Below are positions 36,701 to 47,111 of a stretch of DNA of 64,000 nt, piece by piece; the first letter of the stretch is position 1, and every line of letters starts with the position of its first letter. Position numbers and translations under genes: made by a program. The notes beneath the pieces were generated by a model. That model saw only the letters and a program-made list of their open reading frames with translations. It was not told the origin of the DNA and did no database searches. The DNA lies in the NCBI RefSeq assembly GCF_000346465.2, contig NC_034009.1:25155983-25219982 (forward strand). Direction: 5' to 3'. Source of the stretch: Prunus persica. Its lineage: Eukaryota; Streptophyta; Magnoliopsida; Rosales; Rosaceae.

Positions 36701-37121
36701 CTCAAATATGGGTTTCTATGGTGTCATTCAAGAAATTTGGGACCTTGACTACCAAAAGTTTACAATCCCAGTCTTTAGGTGTGATTGGATAGATAGTTCT
36801 GGTCTTGTAGTCGACGAACTTGGATTTACCCTTGTAGATTTGAGTAAAATTGGACATAGGAATGACCAATTTGTTTTGGCTTCTCAAGTCAAACAAATAT
36901 TTTTTGTTGACGACCCGATGCATCGTGGTTGGTCGGTAGTGTTATCAATGCCTAATAGAGAATATAATGATGTTATTGGTGATGAAGTCTTAGGTGATGT
37001 GATAATTGAGTGTGAGCCATTTACTAGAGGGATGCCAAATGTTGACACATTTGATGAACTGGTGGGTGAGTTAGGCGGTCAAAATATTCGAGATGGGTGT
37101 GAAGATATATGGATTGAATGA
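33771..37121 (+). CDS. CACTA TNP2-type transposase
   Basis: Catalytic protein of En/Spm elements, which cuts at the CACTA ends in the nucleus. Exons 33771-36184, 36286-36391 and 36477-37121 give 1055 codons. MDKSWM and a cysteine-rich start (CPCVKC at 38-43) form the transposase-associated domain. The long middle is the TNP2 core (for example GCVVKGYKACPICGDDT and HALDVMHIEKNVCDSI). HLVVHLVREVRLCGPVYFRW and KGYVQNRTRPEGCIAERYI are the DUF4218-type block, and VFRCDWID with GHRNDQFVLASQVKQIFFV is the DUF4216-type block. Codon 450 (35118-35120) is TAG, at a spot where relatives have an aromatic residue before LP-NHP, so it is probably a nonsense mutation. ATG 33771 is used because family similarity begins there. 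Confidence 0.88.
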
Positions 37122-37689
37122 TGCTTATGTAATTGGCAGTGTATGACATTAATTTTGTAATATATTGTAATGTGATTTCTTCACTTTCTACGTTCAAATA
37201 AAACACGGCGTTATTGTGAACCAGTTATTCAGCATATTTACCGACGTCTTAAAGCAACGTAACAATGAAGAACCACGACGCTATTGTGAAGCAATTATTC
37301 AGGATATCACGTCGGGGAAGGATTAAGAACCGCCATGTAATTCAAAATAACACGACTCCAATCCTATAATACCGACGTCTAAAAAACGAGATATATAATC
37401 TGAACGTTAAAAAATACGACGTCATCATACATTTTCCACGTCGCAAGTTCTTTTATAAACGAAGAGGAACGAAATGAATTCCGACGGAAATTCATTATAA
37501 CCGCCGTCTAATAACAATTAAACGACGTTATTTGTAATACGGCTCTCATCATAATCAACGCCGTCTATATGTTCTGTAATACGGCTCTCATTTATTTGGA
37601 ACCGACGTTGTAGAAGTTCAACGTCGTCTATATTATTAAGTGCGTCGTGAGTAATGATGATAGATATAAATACAACGTCGACTATATAA

Positions 37690-38545
37690 ATGCCACCGAC
37701 GTTGTTTCGCATTTCAACGTCAACTGTATAAATACATACGTCGTAAATAATGACACTGACAACTATTTCCACGTCATCTTTTTTAGAAAAATCGAAGTGG
37801 AAAATTTATTTCACGACGGTTGTTTGTAAATAAGAGACGTAGTATATTTCAATAACGTCGTCTTCTCATGTATTTAAAGACGTCATATTTTTTCTTGTCG
37901 TGTAAATTATATTTAACGGCGTAGTATTTTAGTTTTTGTCGTTGTATGTATATCTTGCGGCCTTGTTCTTTTAAAATGTGTCATATTTTTCCTTTTTAAC
38001 GACGGTGATTTGTTTGAGTTGGTCGTCTATTCTCATCCTCGACTATCTTCTAGAACTTTAGCAGACTAAACACGTCTGTTTTTATTGTTTTCCGACGTTG
38101 TTTTATTTAACAACGTCTAATATTTATCGTCGTTGTTTGTTTCTGAAAATATGACGTATAAATTTTGTAATACGACTCTCATATATTTGTAACCGACGTT
38201 GTTTCGTTTTTCAACGTCTACTCAATAAATACATACGTCGTAAATAATGACACTGACAACTATTTTCACGTCATCTTTTATCGAAAAATCGAAGTGGAAA
38301 ATTAATTTTACGACGGCTGTTTTTATATATGCGACGTAGTAGGTATCAATAACGTCGTCTTCTAATGTATTTAAAGACGTCAAATTTTTTATTGTCGTGA
38401 AAATGATATTTAACGGCGTCGTATTTTTATTTTCGTCGTTGTATGTCTATCTTGCGGCCTTGTTCTCTTAATATGTGTCATATTTTTCCTTTTTAACGGC
38501 GGTTTTTTTAGAGAGTTGGTCGTCTATTCTCATCCTCGACTGCTT
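37690..38545. repeat. Internal direct duplication in the 3' CACTA end, offset about 497 bp
   Basis: About 360 bp (37690-38050) recurs at about 38187-38545. Shared blocks include ATACATACGTCGTAAATAAT, GACACTGACAACTATTT, CTTGCGGCCTTGTTCT and GTCGTCTATTCTCATCCTCG. It doubles the number of putative protein-binding motifs near the terminus. Confidence 0.85.
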
Positions 38546-38731
38546 TTTTAGATCTTTTTGCAGTACAAAGACGTCGTTTTGTATTTGTTGATGACGTTGT
38601 ATATTTTAACAACGACGGTGATTTAGCGTCGTGGTTTATGAGGGAAAAGATGACGGTGGATTCCACGACCATTGAAAAACCGAATACACGACGGTGATTT
38701 ACCGTCGTCTTTTTGCTTTTTTGTAGTAGTG
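38122..38731. repeat. 3' terminal 610 bp of CACTA, with a second copy at 4252-4861
   Basis: The sequence up to the terminus GTAGTAGTG is matched in reverse complement by 4252-4861. The motif array and the unique sequence between motifs are both conserved, so the copies are recent relatives and not just alike by composition. Confidence 0.85.
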
Positions 38732-40267
38732 TATATAGAAATCCCCAAAATCCATATATTCATACTCAAGATACTCAAATACGTCAAAACCCAAAATATA
38801 TTTTCAGTGCCTCATAAAAATATCACTTTCAACAATTTCATAAATAATATATTCAAAATACCATTTAAAACATCATGCATAATATTTCCCAAAATCCATA
38901 TATAAAATATACTTTCAATACCCAACTATACCAAACCCACAATATTTTACCAAAGCGCTTATAAAAACATCAAGCTCAACTCATGAATATAATATATTCA
39001 ATAAATCATTAAAAACATTATGCACAAATGTTTCATCAATAAAACCATGCATAAGATTTGAAAACAAGGTCCACTCACAAGTAGTCCCACGCTGCTTGAC
39101 CCTGAGAGGGTCCCGCCTGCTGTGTATGCGTAGTCGGAGTACCTAATTCAGAATACGTATACGAGATTAATATGAAACGTTTGGAACGAGTACTTTAAAT
39201 TAAATATCCTAATTTCCCAGGTCTCTAGTAAGTGTACTAGGAACGAGACGTTCTAAGGTCCAACTACCCGATTTGGACGATGGAACAACCTCGGGAGACA
39301 CTCGGTCAACCAGCGGTCAAACTTCCCAATTTGGGTCAACCGGGCCCACGGAACCAACGACCTCCGTTTTACAATCCGAAAGTTCCTAAAGGTTTCACAA
39401 GGTCTAAGATAACCGTCTTGCAAGTTTAGTCCGAAACGGACGGTTAGATCGCTTACAATCGCACAATCGGACGGTTAATATAAAACACAAACTTTAAGTT
39501 ATTGAATCGGAACATCCGGGGTTCCGATTCACGATCCACGAATTCCTATACGATCATAGGAATACCTAGAACAACATATTTTAATTCGGAAAGGATCTAA
39601 CGGTCGGAACCTATCGAACCCGAATAACGCACAATATGCGAAAATCCGTTCGATAGTCAAACGATGTCCGAATTGAGATCCGTGAATTACTATGCGCTCG
39701 TGACAACCTAAGGATCTCATCGGTTTAATTTACAGCCTCACCAGCCTCGCCCACGCGCCGCCACACGCGCCGGCAGCGCGTGGGTGTGTAGAGAAATTTC
39801 GGGAACGGAAAAACTCCACACCCGAGCTCACCCTTCTGGCTACAAATTCTACTCGACGAGTGGAACACTTTATTCAACTACACCGAAGTCCAATTCGGAC
39901 AGCAAGTGGCCGGAATCGGTGTCGAAAACTCACGGTTTAACCCGGAACTTCACGGCCTCGATCCGGCGACCACCGTCGATATTGTCGTCGCACAACTTAG
40001 GAAACAGCTAGAAGGGAAGGAGAGCTACCTGTTCCAAGTGACGGCGCAGCTCGCGACGGCCGGAAACGTCGGCAGTTTCGGCTGTTTTTCACGACGTTGC
40101 CACCGCCGTTCGCCGGGTTTTCGATCGGAGAAAAGGGGTGGGCTGGGTAGAGGAGGAAGAGAGGAAGCTTTTGCAAGAAACGGCGCCTGAAATGGTGGTC
40201 GGACGGCGAAGTTCTCGCCGTCTGAAATTCTGAGAAAAAATGAAAACGGGGGAGGGGAGCTGCTCGC

Positions 40268-40268
<1 letters not shown>

Positions 40269-40298
<30 letters not shown>
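40269..40298. repeat. (GA)n microsatellite in the solo LTR
   Basis: About 15 GA units lie within the distal part of the LTR. Confidence 0.9.
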
Positions 40299-40303
<5 letters not shown>

Positions 40304-40913
40304 AAAGTCAGATATTTTTAAACCCAAACTTCAAAATATTTACGGTTTTGCCACTGTCGATGTTTTGCCCGTAACTTCTTCGTTACAACTCCGATTCAAG
40401 CCTACCGCGTGTCTACGAATTCGTCTCAGTACCACCTACCCAGAAATACTAGTCACTGCCCCAAACACTTTTCGGGCAAGAAAATAACCAATTTACCCCT
40501 ACCCTAAGGGTAAATTCGTAAATTCACTTAAATAATTTAAAATAGGAATTAAATTTGGAGTCGGGGTGTTACAGAAACTGGAAAACATAGGAAGTTCATA
40601 AATTCCTTTCTAACCTAAAAGTGCTACAGTACTCGAGTGATAAAGAAGCGATACAATGGTGATAAAGCAGTGATACAGAAGTGATACAAAATGTTGATTG
40701 TGTTTATCTTTGATTTTTTGTTTTGTATTTAAATAATAAAATAAGTATAAATATCGGATCAGTATGGGTTTTAGTCGGATTAGGGATACCGTTAACCAAA
40801 CAACACATTTCGGTACGGATCGGATCACCAAACCAAACCAAACCATCAATACAGTGATGAGATGCCCACCCCTAGGTGGAAGTGCTCTTATACTCAAGTT
40901 CGAATCAGTGCCC

Positions 40914-41223
40914 GTTTGACATTGCTTATTTGGGGTGATAAGTGATTTTTTTAAAATTTTGGGAAGCATAGCCAATTTGGTAAACTATGAGAAAATCACT
41001 TATTGTTAAAAATTGCTGTGAAAGAAAGCTATAAGGGAAAGTATCTAATGAGGTGCTTGGGTTTAATGATTATGCGTGAATCATTTTCTCATTATGCAGA
41101 AATCAGTACCAACAACACTTTTAACAAAAAGTTTACCAAAAGCCAAACTGCTTTCTTTCAGCAGCTGATTTCTCTTACAGTAAATCTGACAGCGATTATT
41201 TTCACAGCATAGCAATGCCAAAC
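40914..41223. mobile_element. MITE, about 310 bp
   Basis: Inverted ends are GTTTGACATTGCTTA on the left and TAGCAATGCCAAAC on the right. Inside, subterminal parts also pair (AAAATCACTTATTGTTAAAA against AACACTTTTAACAAAAAGTT). No clear target duplication was found. It lies directly after the nested cluster. Confidence 0.6.
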
Positions 41224-41599
41224 TTATCGTATATTAGATTAATTATATTTTTAAATAATAGAAAAAACAACAACGGTTTCAACAGAGATGTTCTAACGGC
41301 TCCTCTGCTTCTATTGATTGTACCTCCAAAATTCAAAGCACAAAAATGACTGAGGTACAACAACATAAAGCAGCACCTGATACGAAACTGCAAGGATAGC
41401 ACCCAATTTCAAACTCGAAGCTTCTACTCTGACCGCCAAATATTCCAACACGTCTCTGCGTCTGCCATATTGAATTGAAATCAAATTGAAATGAAACAAT
41501 TTAATACCAAAAACCAGATTATTTCTTGACCAGTTGATCGACCTCTGTCTTTAATTCTCTCTTTTGTGTCTTTAATTTCTTAATTTGAGCATAAGAAAA

Positions 41600-42964
41600 A
41601 TGCCAAGCCTCAGCTTGAAGCTGCACAGCTTGTTCTTCAAGTATCATCTGAGACACCAATTGCAGAGCCTAAAGCAAATCCAACCCGACCCAAATTTTGG
41701 GATCACTTCCCGACCCGAAGAGCCCGCCGTTCCCGCCAACCCGACTTTCCAAGACGGCGTCGCCACCAAAGACATCCACGTCAACCCCCTCTCTTCTCTC
41801 TCCCTCCGCATCTTCTTACCCGACACTGTCCTCCCAGTCCCCCTCAAAACCGCAAAGCCTCCGAAACGTGGCGCCGCCCAATCGCCTCTCTCCTCTGACG
41901 ACTCTGATGGGGCCGTGTACAGGGGATACTCTCCCGATCAGCTGATGGGGAAGCGCCACCGGAAGCTTCCGATATTTTTGCAGTTCCACGGAGGTGGGTT
42001 TGTGAGCGGGAGCAACGACACGTCCTCGAACGATGCGTTCTGCAGGAGGATGGCGAAGCTGTGCGACGTAATCGTGGTGGCGGTCGGGTACAGGCTGGCG
42101 CCGGAGAGCCCGTACCCGGCGGCGTTTGATGACGGGGTTTTGGTGTTGAAGTGGGTAGCGAAGCAGGCCAACTTGGCTACGCTTCGAAACGCTCGCAGCC
42201 GTATCTTCGATAGCTTTGGGTCGTCGATGGTTGAGCCATGGCTGGCTGCTCATGGAGACCCATCTAGGTACTTGTTGCCTATTGCCATATTTGAAATTGA
42301 TCAATTCAATGCTCATGGTTTTGCTGTTAACATATCTAAAGTTGGAAACTTTTTAAGTTTGTGTTTTTTTGTTGTTTGAATTGGAATAATTAATGGGCAT
42401 TGACATGGAATTTGTTATCAGAACAGGTGTGTACTCCTTGGGGTGAGCTGTGGAGCAAACCTAGCTGACTACGTAGCTCGAAAGGCGGTGGAGGCGGGGA
42501 ACCTCTTAGACCCTTTGAAAGTGGTGGCACAAGTCCTCATGTACCCTTTCTTCATTGGAAGCATTCCCACCAAGTCTGAGATTAAGTTGGCAAATTCCTA
42601 CTTATATGACAAGGATACATGTATGCTGGCTTGGAAGCTATTTCTAACAGAGGAAGAGTTTGATTTAGACCATCCTGCAGGCAACCCCCTCTTGCCTGGG
42701 ACAGGGCCGCCCTTGAAGAGCATGCCTCCAACCCTAACAGTTGTCGCGGACCATGATTGGATGCGTGACAGGGCCATTGCTTACTCGGAGGAGTTGAGGA
42801 AGGCTAATGTGGATGCACCTCTTCTTGATTACAAAGATACTGTGCATGAGTTTGCTACTCTTGATGTGCTCCTCCATACACCCCAGGCCAAGGCTTGTGC
42901 AGATGATATTACTATATGGGTGAAAAAGTATATCTCAATCAGAGGCCATGAGTTTTCCTATTGA
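41600..42964 (+). CDS. CXE16-like: Carboxylesterase, CXE16/CXE11 type
   Basis: Alpha/beta-hydrolase of the plant CXE family (HSL-like) that hydrolyses carboxylic esters; the substrate of this branch is not established. Exons 41600-42267 and 42427-42964 give 401 residues. The oxyanion motif HGGGF is at 130-134. The nucleophile is in GVSCG at 228-232 (Ser230), just after the splice junction in the codon for Arg223. The acid is in the ADHDWMRDRA segment and the His in VHEF. The start MPSLSLKLHSLFFKYHLRHQ, the DGVATKDIHVNPL block and the C-terminus KKYISIRGHEFSY are typical of CXE16/CXE11 rather than gibberellin-receptor relatives. It is slightly shorter than Arabidopsis relatives (about 450) through a shorter insert near 85-110. 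A TTG-initiated extension to 41585 was not used. Confidence 0.92.
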
Positions 42965-44259
42965 TTAATATGATTAGTTCAATGGAGAAGAAAACAATTA
43001 TGAAGCTCGAGGATTGAAGCACATTTTAACAGCTTCAGAGGAACAAGAACAAAAGCATTTTGGTGTACAGCATCAGCTTCAAATTCATTCTTTTTTTTTT
43101 GTTCATTTAATGGCTAGTCAAGAGACAATGAAATATCAATTATGTTCCCTGATATGTGATGTTCATTCAGTTGTGCATTATATGTAAACCTTCGATCACA
43201 TTTTTGTATAGTCACCCTGCAAATATATTTTGTTTTGTTCTTTTGGAGTTATGGACAAGCATTATCTATTTAGTTCCAAGATTGTATGATATAGGAAAAA
43301 ACTAGCAAAGGTGCCCGCGCGATGCCTCAGGTATTAAAACTGTATAAAATATGTAAAAATTTGTAAAAACATATAGGAAACACAATATTATTTACATATA
43401 GACATGTGAAAGTTTAAGTTACAAAAGATGGATTAGTAACATGTTATGTATGCAAAGTAGTGTTTAAAAAACTATTACAGCAATGGATAGATAAATAACA
43501 TGTTTTGCACACTAAGATATACACAGATTGGTGATGGAACTTCTCTCTTCACTAGTTCTTGGTTTTTCATCTGTTTTGATGTCTTCAGGAAGAGTATTTT
43601 CTTTTGTTGGCTTGGCTGCATAGGGTTTTTTACTTCTTTGTTTTCATGTGCATGTGTTTTCACTTTTCAGTTACAAATTGAAAAAATGTTAGTTGTCAGT
43701 GTAGATAAATGGCAAAGTTCTAGTGAAAATAAGACAATAAAATATATGTGTGTTTTGTGCTATGGATCATAACAATGAAAATAAGTTGAGGAGTATTGCC
43801 TTATTTAAAGAAAAAAGGGAAACAAAAGTTTATACTCGGCAGCTACAAAAAGAGTATAGACCTTAAACCCTCACTGTAAAATTCTTTATATATTTAGCAA
43901 CCACATTTCGCTCATCTTTCTCACATTTCAACCACATCTTTCCCAAAAAAAGCCAAGTTTCTTAACATGAACTGAAATTTGCAGCAACTAAATATTAGAA
44001 TTGGGAAGAATTGAAGTATGCTTATACCCACTTGAGTGAACTAAAAAATTAATGTAGGATAGAATCTTTAAAGTCAACAAACCCACCAACAAACCAACAT
44101 AAAGGTGTTTAGTTGCTATTGCATAAGTGTACATCATTGTCAGGTTTTAGAAATCATTCCAACCAAAGTTAAGATTAGGTTTTTAAGCTCTTATGCCACC
44201 CCATTATCATTGATTCAGCATAATAGATAACCTGATTGCAAGATTGCAAGGTTGCTTAA
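42965..44259. other. Intergenic, with one possible TE end
   Basis: This holds the 3' UTR of the carboxylesterase and AT-rich sequence. ACTAGCAAAGGTGCCCGCGC at about 43302 resembles a terminus seen in plant repeats, but no partner end was found nearby. No gene was recognised. Confidence 0.4.
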
Positions 44260-45100
44260 CGAATAGGGTTTGGGTCGCTCTCTCATTCACGCGAGGAGAG
44301 CCTTGACGGCTAGGGTTAAGGTTTCTCCAGTTTTCTTTACTCATTCTCTGCGCCGTCTCTCTCAGTCTTCTCTGATTGTCTCTTTGGGTTCTTCTTGGTG
44401 AATTGGGTACGACGTTTTTTTTGTTGCTCTTTTGTTTTCCTTGGGGTGGCTGCGTTGGCTTCCTTTCTAGGTTCTTAAGGAGACAGTCGTTGATGAGGGA
44501 TCTCCATCTTAACGCTATGGAGGTGGCCACCACCTCTTATGCTCAAGGGGATGACAAGTATGCGCCACCAAGCAGGAATCAGAAGCGTGCAAAAACTGGT
44601 GTTGGGCATCTGATTTTTAGTGGCATGAATTTTTCTGGTAAGCATAGTTTTTGTATTGAGAATTTTGTTGGCAAGGCGGAGGAGACCAGCTTCGAGGGGT
44701 CTCCAAGATCTGCCTAATAATTCTCCTATGGAACGTTCATGGGCTTGGCAACCGATGAACGTTCCTACTGTGAAGATCTTTCTTTGGAATTTTCTTCAGG
44801 CTAAGAGGCCAATCTTGGTCTCCCTTGCTTGTCAGCTAGGCTTCTGGATCAAGAAAATTGGAGGTGGCGGTTGGTGTTTGGTTGGGTTTGTTATGATGCT
44901 CACAATATGTTTTTGACTCTGTACGAAGAACTATGATGCTTTCTTTAGATCATAGGAGCCTTTCTTCGACAGTATCTGCGTAGTGATGGGATGTGATTCA
45001 ATGGTTTTGCAGTTGGATGATTAGCTGGATCTATTCTGATACCCATAGTATGTTTTTGACTCTGTACGAAGAACTATGATGCTTTTTCTAGATCGTAGGA
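44260..45100 (+). mobile_element. LINE-like relic
   Basis: ILLWNVHGLGNR at 44720-44755 is like the first strand of LINE endonucleases (WN-RGLG) and is followed at once by a stop. Upstream is an ORF1-like basic stretch (PSRNQKRAKTG). The segment TTTTGACTCTGTACGAAGAA with CTATGATGCTTT is repeated about 145 bp apart (44912 and 45056). No reverse transcriptase core is present, so the call rests mainly on one motif. Confidence 0.35.
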
Positions 45101-45789
45101 AAACAAAACCTGATTGCAGTTCTGATTAATATTTCTATTCACCCATCTCCTAGCTTAAAGTAGTGACCTTTAAATGCATGACCATAAACAATAGTTCAAG
45201 AAGACAGTTCCCCTTTACCAGTCAAGAGTTCAAAATCTAACAACAATAGGAACCCAATCACAGCTGCCTTCCCTTTATGAAAACAGTATACACACACAGA
45301 TATGCAAAGGTACAAACTTGGACTGAAATAACACACAAAGATGCATAATTTCACTCACACAACCAAACCCAATTCCCTCCACCTCCATTTACACCCCTCA
45401 AATTCACTAAAAGCAGAAAATTTAACAACAAAAGGAAATGAAGTGATGGAGAAAAGAGTGATATCGGAGGCCAGGCGAGAGAAGAGGATTGTGGGGAGAG
45501 AGACCAGTGAAGGACCCAAATTAAAAAAATAAAACTAAGAAAACAACAACAACAGAAGTTTACATATGAAATCAGAACCTTGTAATGCAGAGGCTTTCTT
45601 TACCTCTAGGAAAACTCTGTAAGCTAAACCCATGGATGGTACAATACCTCAGTTGTAATGAATCAAAACGAAAAAGATAGAAAGTGTTCCATGATCAGTA
45701 CCTATAGCCCATTAAAACTAAAATTCTTACACTCCTGGTTCATTGGGCACAAATAACTGGAGTTTAATTAATTCCTACCACAATAATAA
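45101..45789. other. Intergenic, no gene seen
   Basis: AT-rich sequence with short frames only and no recognisable motif. It separates the LINE-like relic from the Tourist-type MITE. Confidence 0.5.
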
Positions 45790-46269
45790 TGGCATGTTTA
45801 CTAGTTTGTAATTGGATTATGAGGAATTGAATTGAGGAAGAGTTGGATTGAGGAGAATTAGATTCCAAATTCCTAATGAAGTTGTTTACTAAACCATATG
45901 GATTGGGAGGAGTTAGATTCCGGATTCCTATTGAAGTTGTTTACAAAACCATATGGAATTGGGGTAGGAGTGGTATTAATTACTAAAATGTCATCGTTGT
46001 TGGGTAACGGTAGATGACATATTTGGAATTTTGAAAATTGTGTGAGGATATAATGGGTAAAAAAAAAAAGAATTCCTAATGGTTTAATTCTCTAGGAATT
46101 AGAATACCATCTCTCACCGAAGAATTGAATTCTTCCAAAATCAGGAATTCAATTCCTAATTTTGTGTGGGCTCCACTTACTTTTTAATTCCTTGATGTGA
46201 AGTAAAATTCTCTATACGTGGAATTGAATTCCTGATGAGAATTCCAATTCCTAATTAGTAAACACGCCA
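45790..46269. mobile_element. Tourist-type (PIF/Harbinger) MITE, 480 bp
   Basis: TAA flanks both sides (45787-45789 and 46270-46272). Inverted termini are TGGCATGTTTACTAGTTTG on the left and CTAATTAGTAAACACGCCA on the right. The interior has repeats of GGAATTGAATTCC-like sequence and a near-tandem unit (TTCCTAATGAAGTTGTTTAC / TTCCTATTGAAGTTGTTTAC). Noncoding. It lies 0.8 kb upstream of the GRAS gene. Confidence 0.85.
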
Positions 46270-46272
46270 TAA

Positions 46273-47040
46273 GTCTATAATCTAGAAAGAAAAAAAAAAG
46301 TTCTTTCTATATATTTATTATTATATCAAAAAATTTGTGCTTAGGAACAGTGGCCAGTTGGATTGGATTTTAGTATATAATATATATAATAAATTTGTGT
46401 CCAATGGTATATCCTATACAGGTTGCTTTGTTCACTATGTGCATGCCTCTTGCTCTTCTGCATATGTACCCTTAGATAAATTTAAACTAATCTTCCATAG
46501 CAGCAGCAGCTAGGCTGGCCGGCAACAACAAATCAATTAGTGGTTTTAATTACTAGATGAATTGGATATCAGATTCCGAACCGAATCAAGGGACCCTAAA
46601 GACGAACAATTTAGGTGCAGATACAACTTGTTTTGTCATGTATGTGTGTAGGATAAGCTTATCCTAGCCATATCCCAAGGCCATATGTATTTTTTTAAAC
46701 CACATCAGGACCTGGTAAAAGGAAGGTAATAGAATAAAATTTACAACAGCAAGTAGCATTGGAGAATTCTGTATCTGGGAAAATTACAGTCACATATGGA
46801 TAAAGTACCAATGCTGTGGACATAGACAAGATATAAAGCTCCCAAATCTTAAGGATTCCTTGAAAGTGATGGCAATAATGGAAGCTCCCTGGTCGGTGAT
46901 TGCTCTATGTATGCATTGCCCTATGCCTGCTGGAAGTAAGACAATTTTATTTCATAAGTCCTTACATTTTGCTCATTTGGAATACTTCACAACATAGTAA
47001 TCGCCATCGACGCAACAAGGAAGCTTCAACCTACACATCA
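46273..47040. other. Upstream region of the GRAS gene
   Basis: No coding sequence was recognised. It is AT-rich, with GC-richer patches nearer the gene. It probably holds the GRAS promoter. Confidence 0.5.
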
Positions 47041-47046
47041 CAGACA

Positions 47047-47055
47047 TATATAAAT
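47047..47055 (+). promoter_or_regulatory. TATA box of the GRAS gene
   Basis: TATATAAAT lies 57 bp before ATG 47112, giving a short 5' UTR of about 30 nt. Confidence 0.6.
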
Positions 47056-47111
47056 CCCCAGCGGAGGAGATGGTCATTCAACTTAGTTGCAAAAGCTTCT
47101 CATAGTAGATA

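Larger units (their letters stand above)
25075..38731 (+). mobile_element. Complete CACTA (En/Spm) element, 13.66 kb
   Basis: The ends are CACTACTACAAAAAGTG and, in reverse complement at the right, CACTACTACAAAAAAGC. TAT is duplicated at 25072-25074 and 38732-38734. Contents on plus, in order: 5' subterminal repeats; a captured RPN6 fragment (26195-26595); a likely 5' UTR exon (27400-27560); a Ptta/Ulp1 gene (28248-31793); a TNP2-type transposase (33771-37121); 3' subterminal repeats. Motifs such as ACGACGGT, ACCGTCGT and ACGTCG are spread through termini, spacers and introns. In En/Spm such motifs bind the regulatory protein TNPA. Both genes have one in-frame stop, so autonomy is doubtful. 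Confidence 0.95.
23892..40573. mobile_element. Solo LTR, about 3.0 kb (third layer), split by CACTA
   Basis: It starts TGACAGGACTCGCCCC and ends GGAGTCGGGGTGTTACA, with direct repeats GAAAC at 23887-23891 and 40574-40578. The TG...CA ends and 5-bp duplication indicate an LTR. No gag-pol, primer site or second LTR lies inside once the CACTA is removed (23892-25071 plus 38732-40573), so it is most likely a solo LTR left by recombination. Superfamily not assigned; Gypsy-type is a guess. A (GA)n run is at 40269-40298. Confidence 0.8.
23301..40874. mobile_element. hAT-like element (second layer), about 0.9 kb without inserts
   Basis: The left end is TAGGCATGGGCGCGGATCG, and the right end in reverse complement is TAGGGGTGGGCATC. 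The flanks GGTGAAAG (23293-23300) and GGTGGAAG (40875-40882) form an 8-bp target duplication with one mismatch, as expected for hAT. The inner sequence is rich in CGGTT/AACCAAAC, typical of such short nonautonomous elements. No transposase is encoded. Confidence 0.75.
22689..40887. mobile_element. Non-autonomous PIF/Harbinger element (outermost of a four-layer nest)
   Basis: TTA flanks both sides (22686-22688 and 40888-40890). The termini are inverted: GACCAGTTCCAAC on the left and GGTGGAAGTGCTC on the right. Without the nested insert the element is only about 0.6 kb (22689-23300 plus the last bases). It keeps ORF1 remnants related to the element at 552-3760 (ACAACCATAGAAGATGTTTG; GATGAATCAAAACTCACCAA) but no transposase. 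It would need a transposase supplied from elsewhere. The hAT element landed about 13 bp from its right end. Confidence 0.8.
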
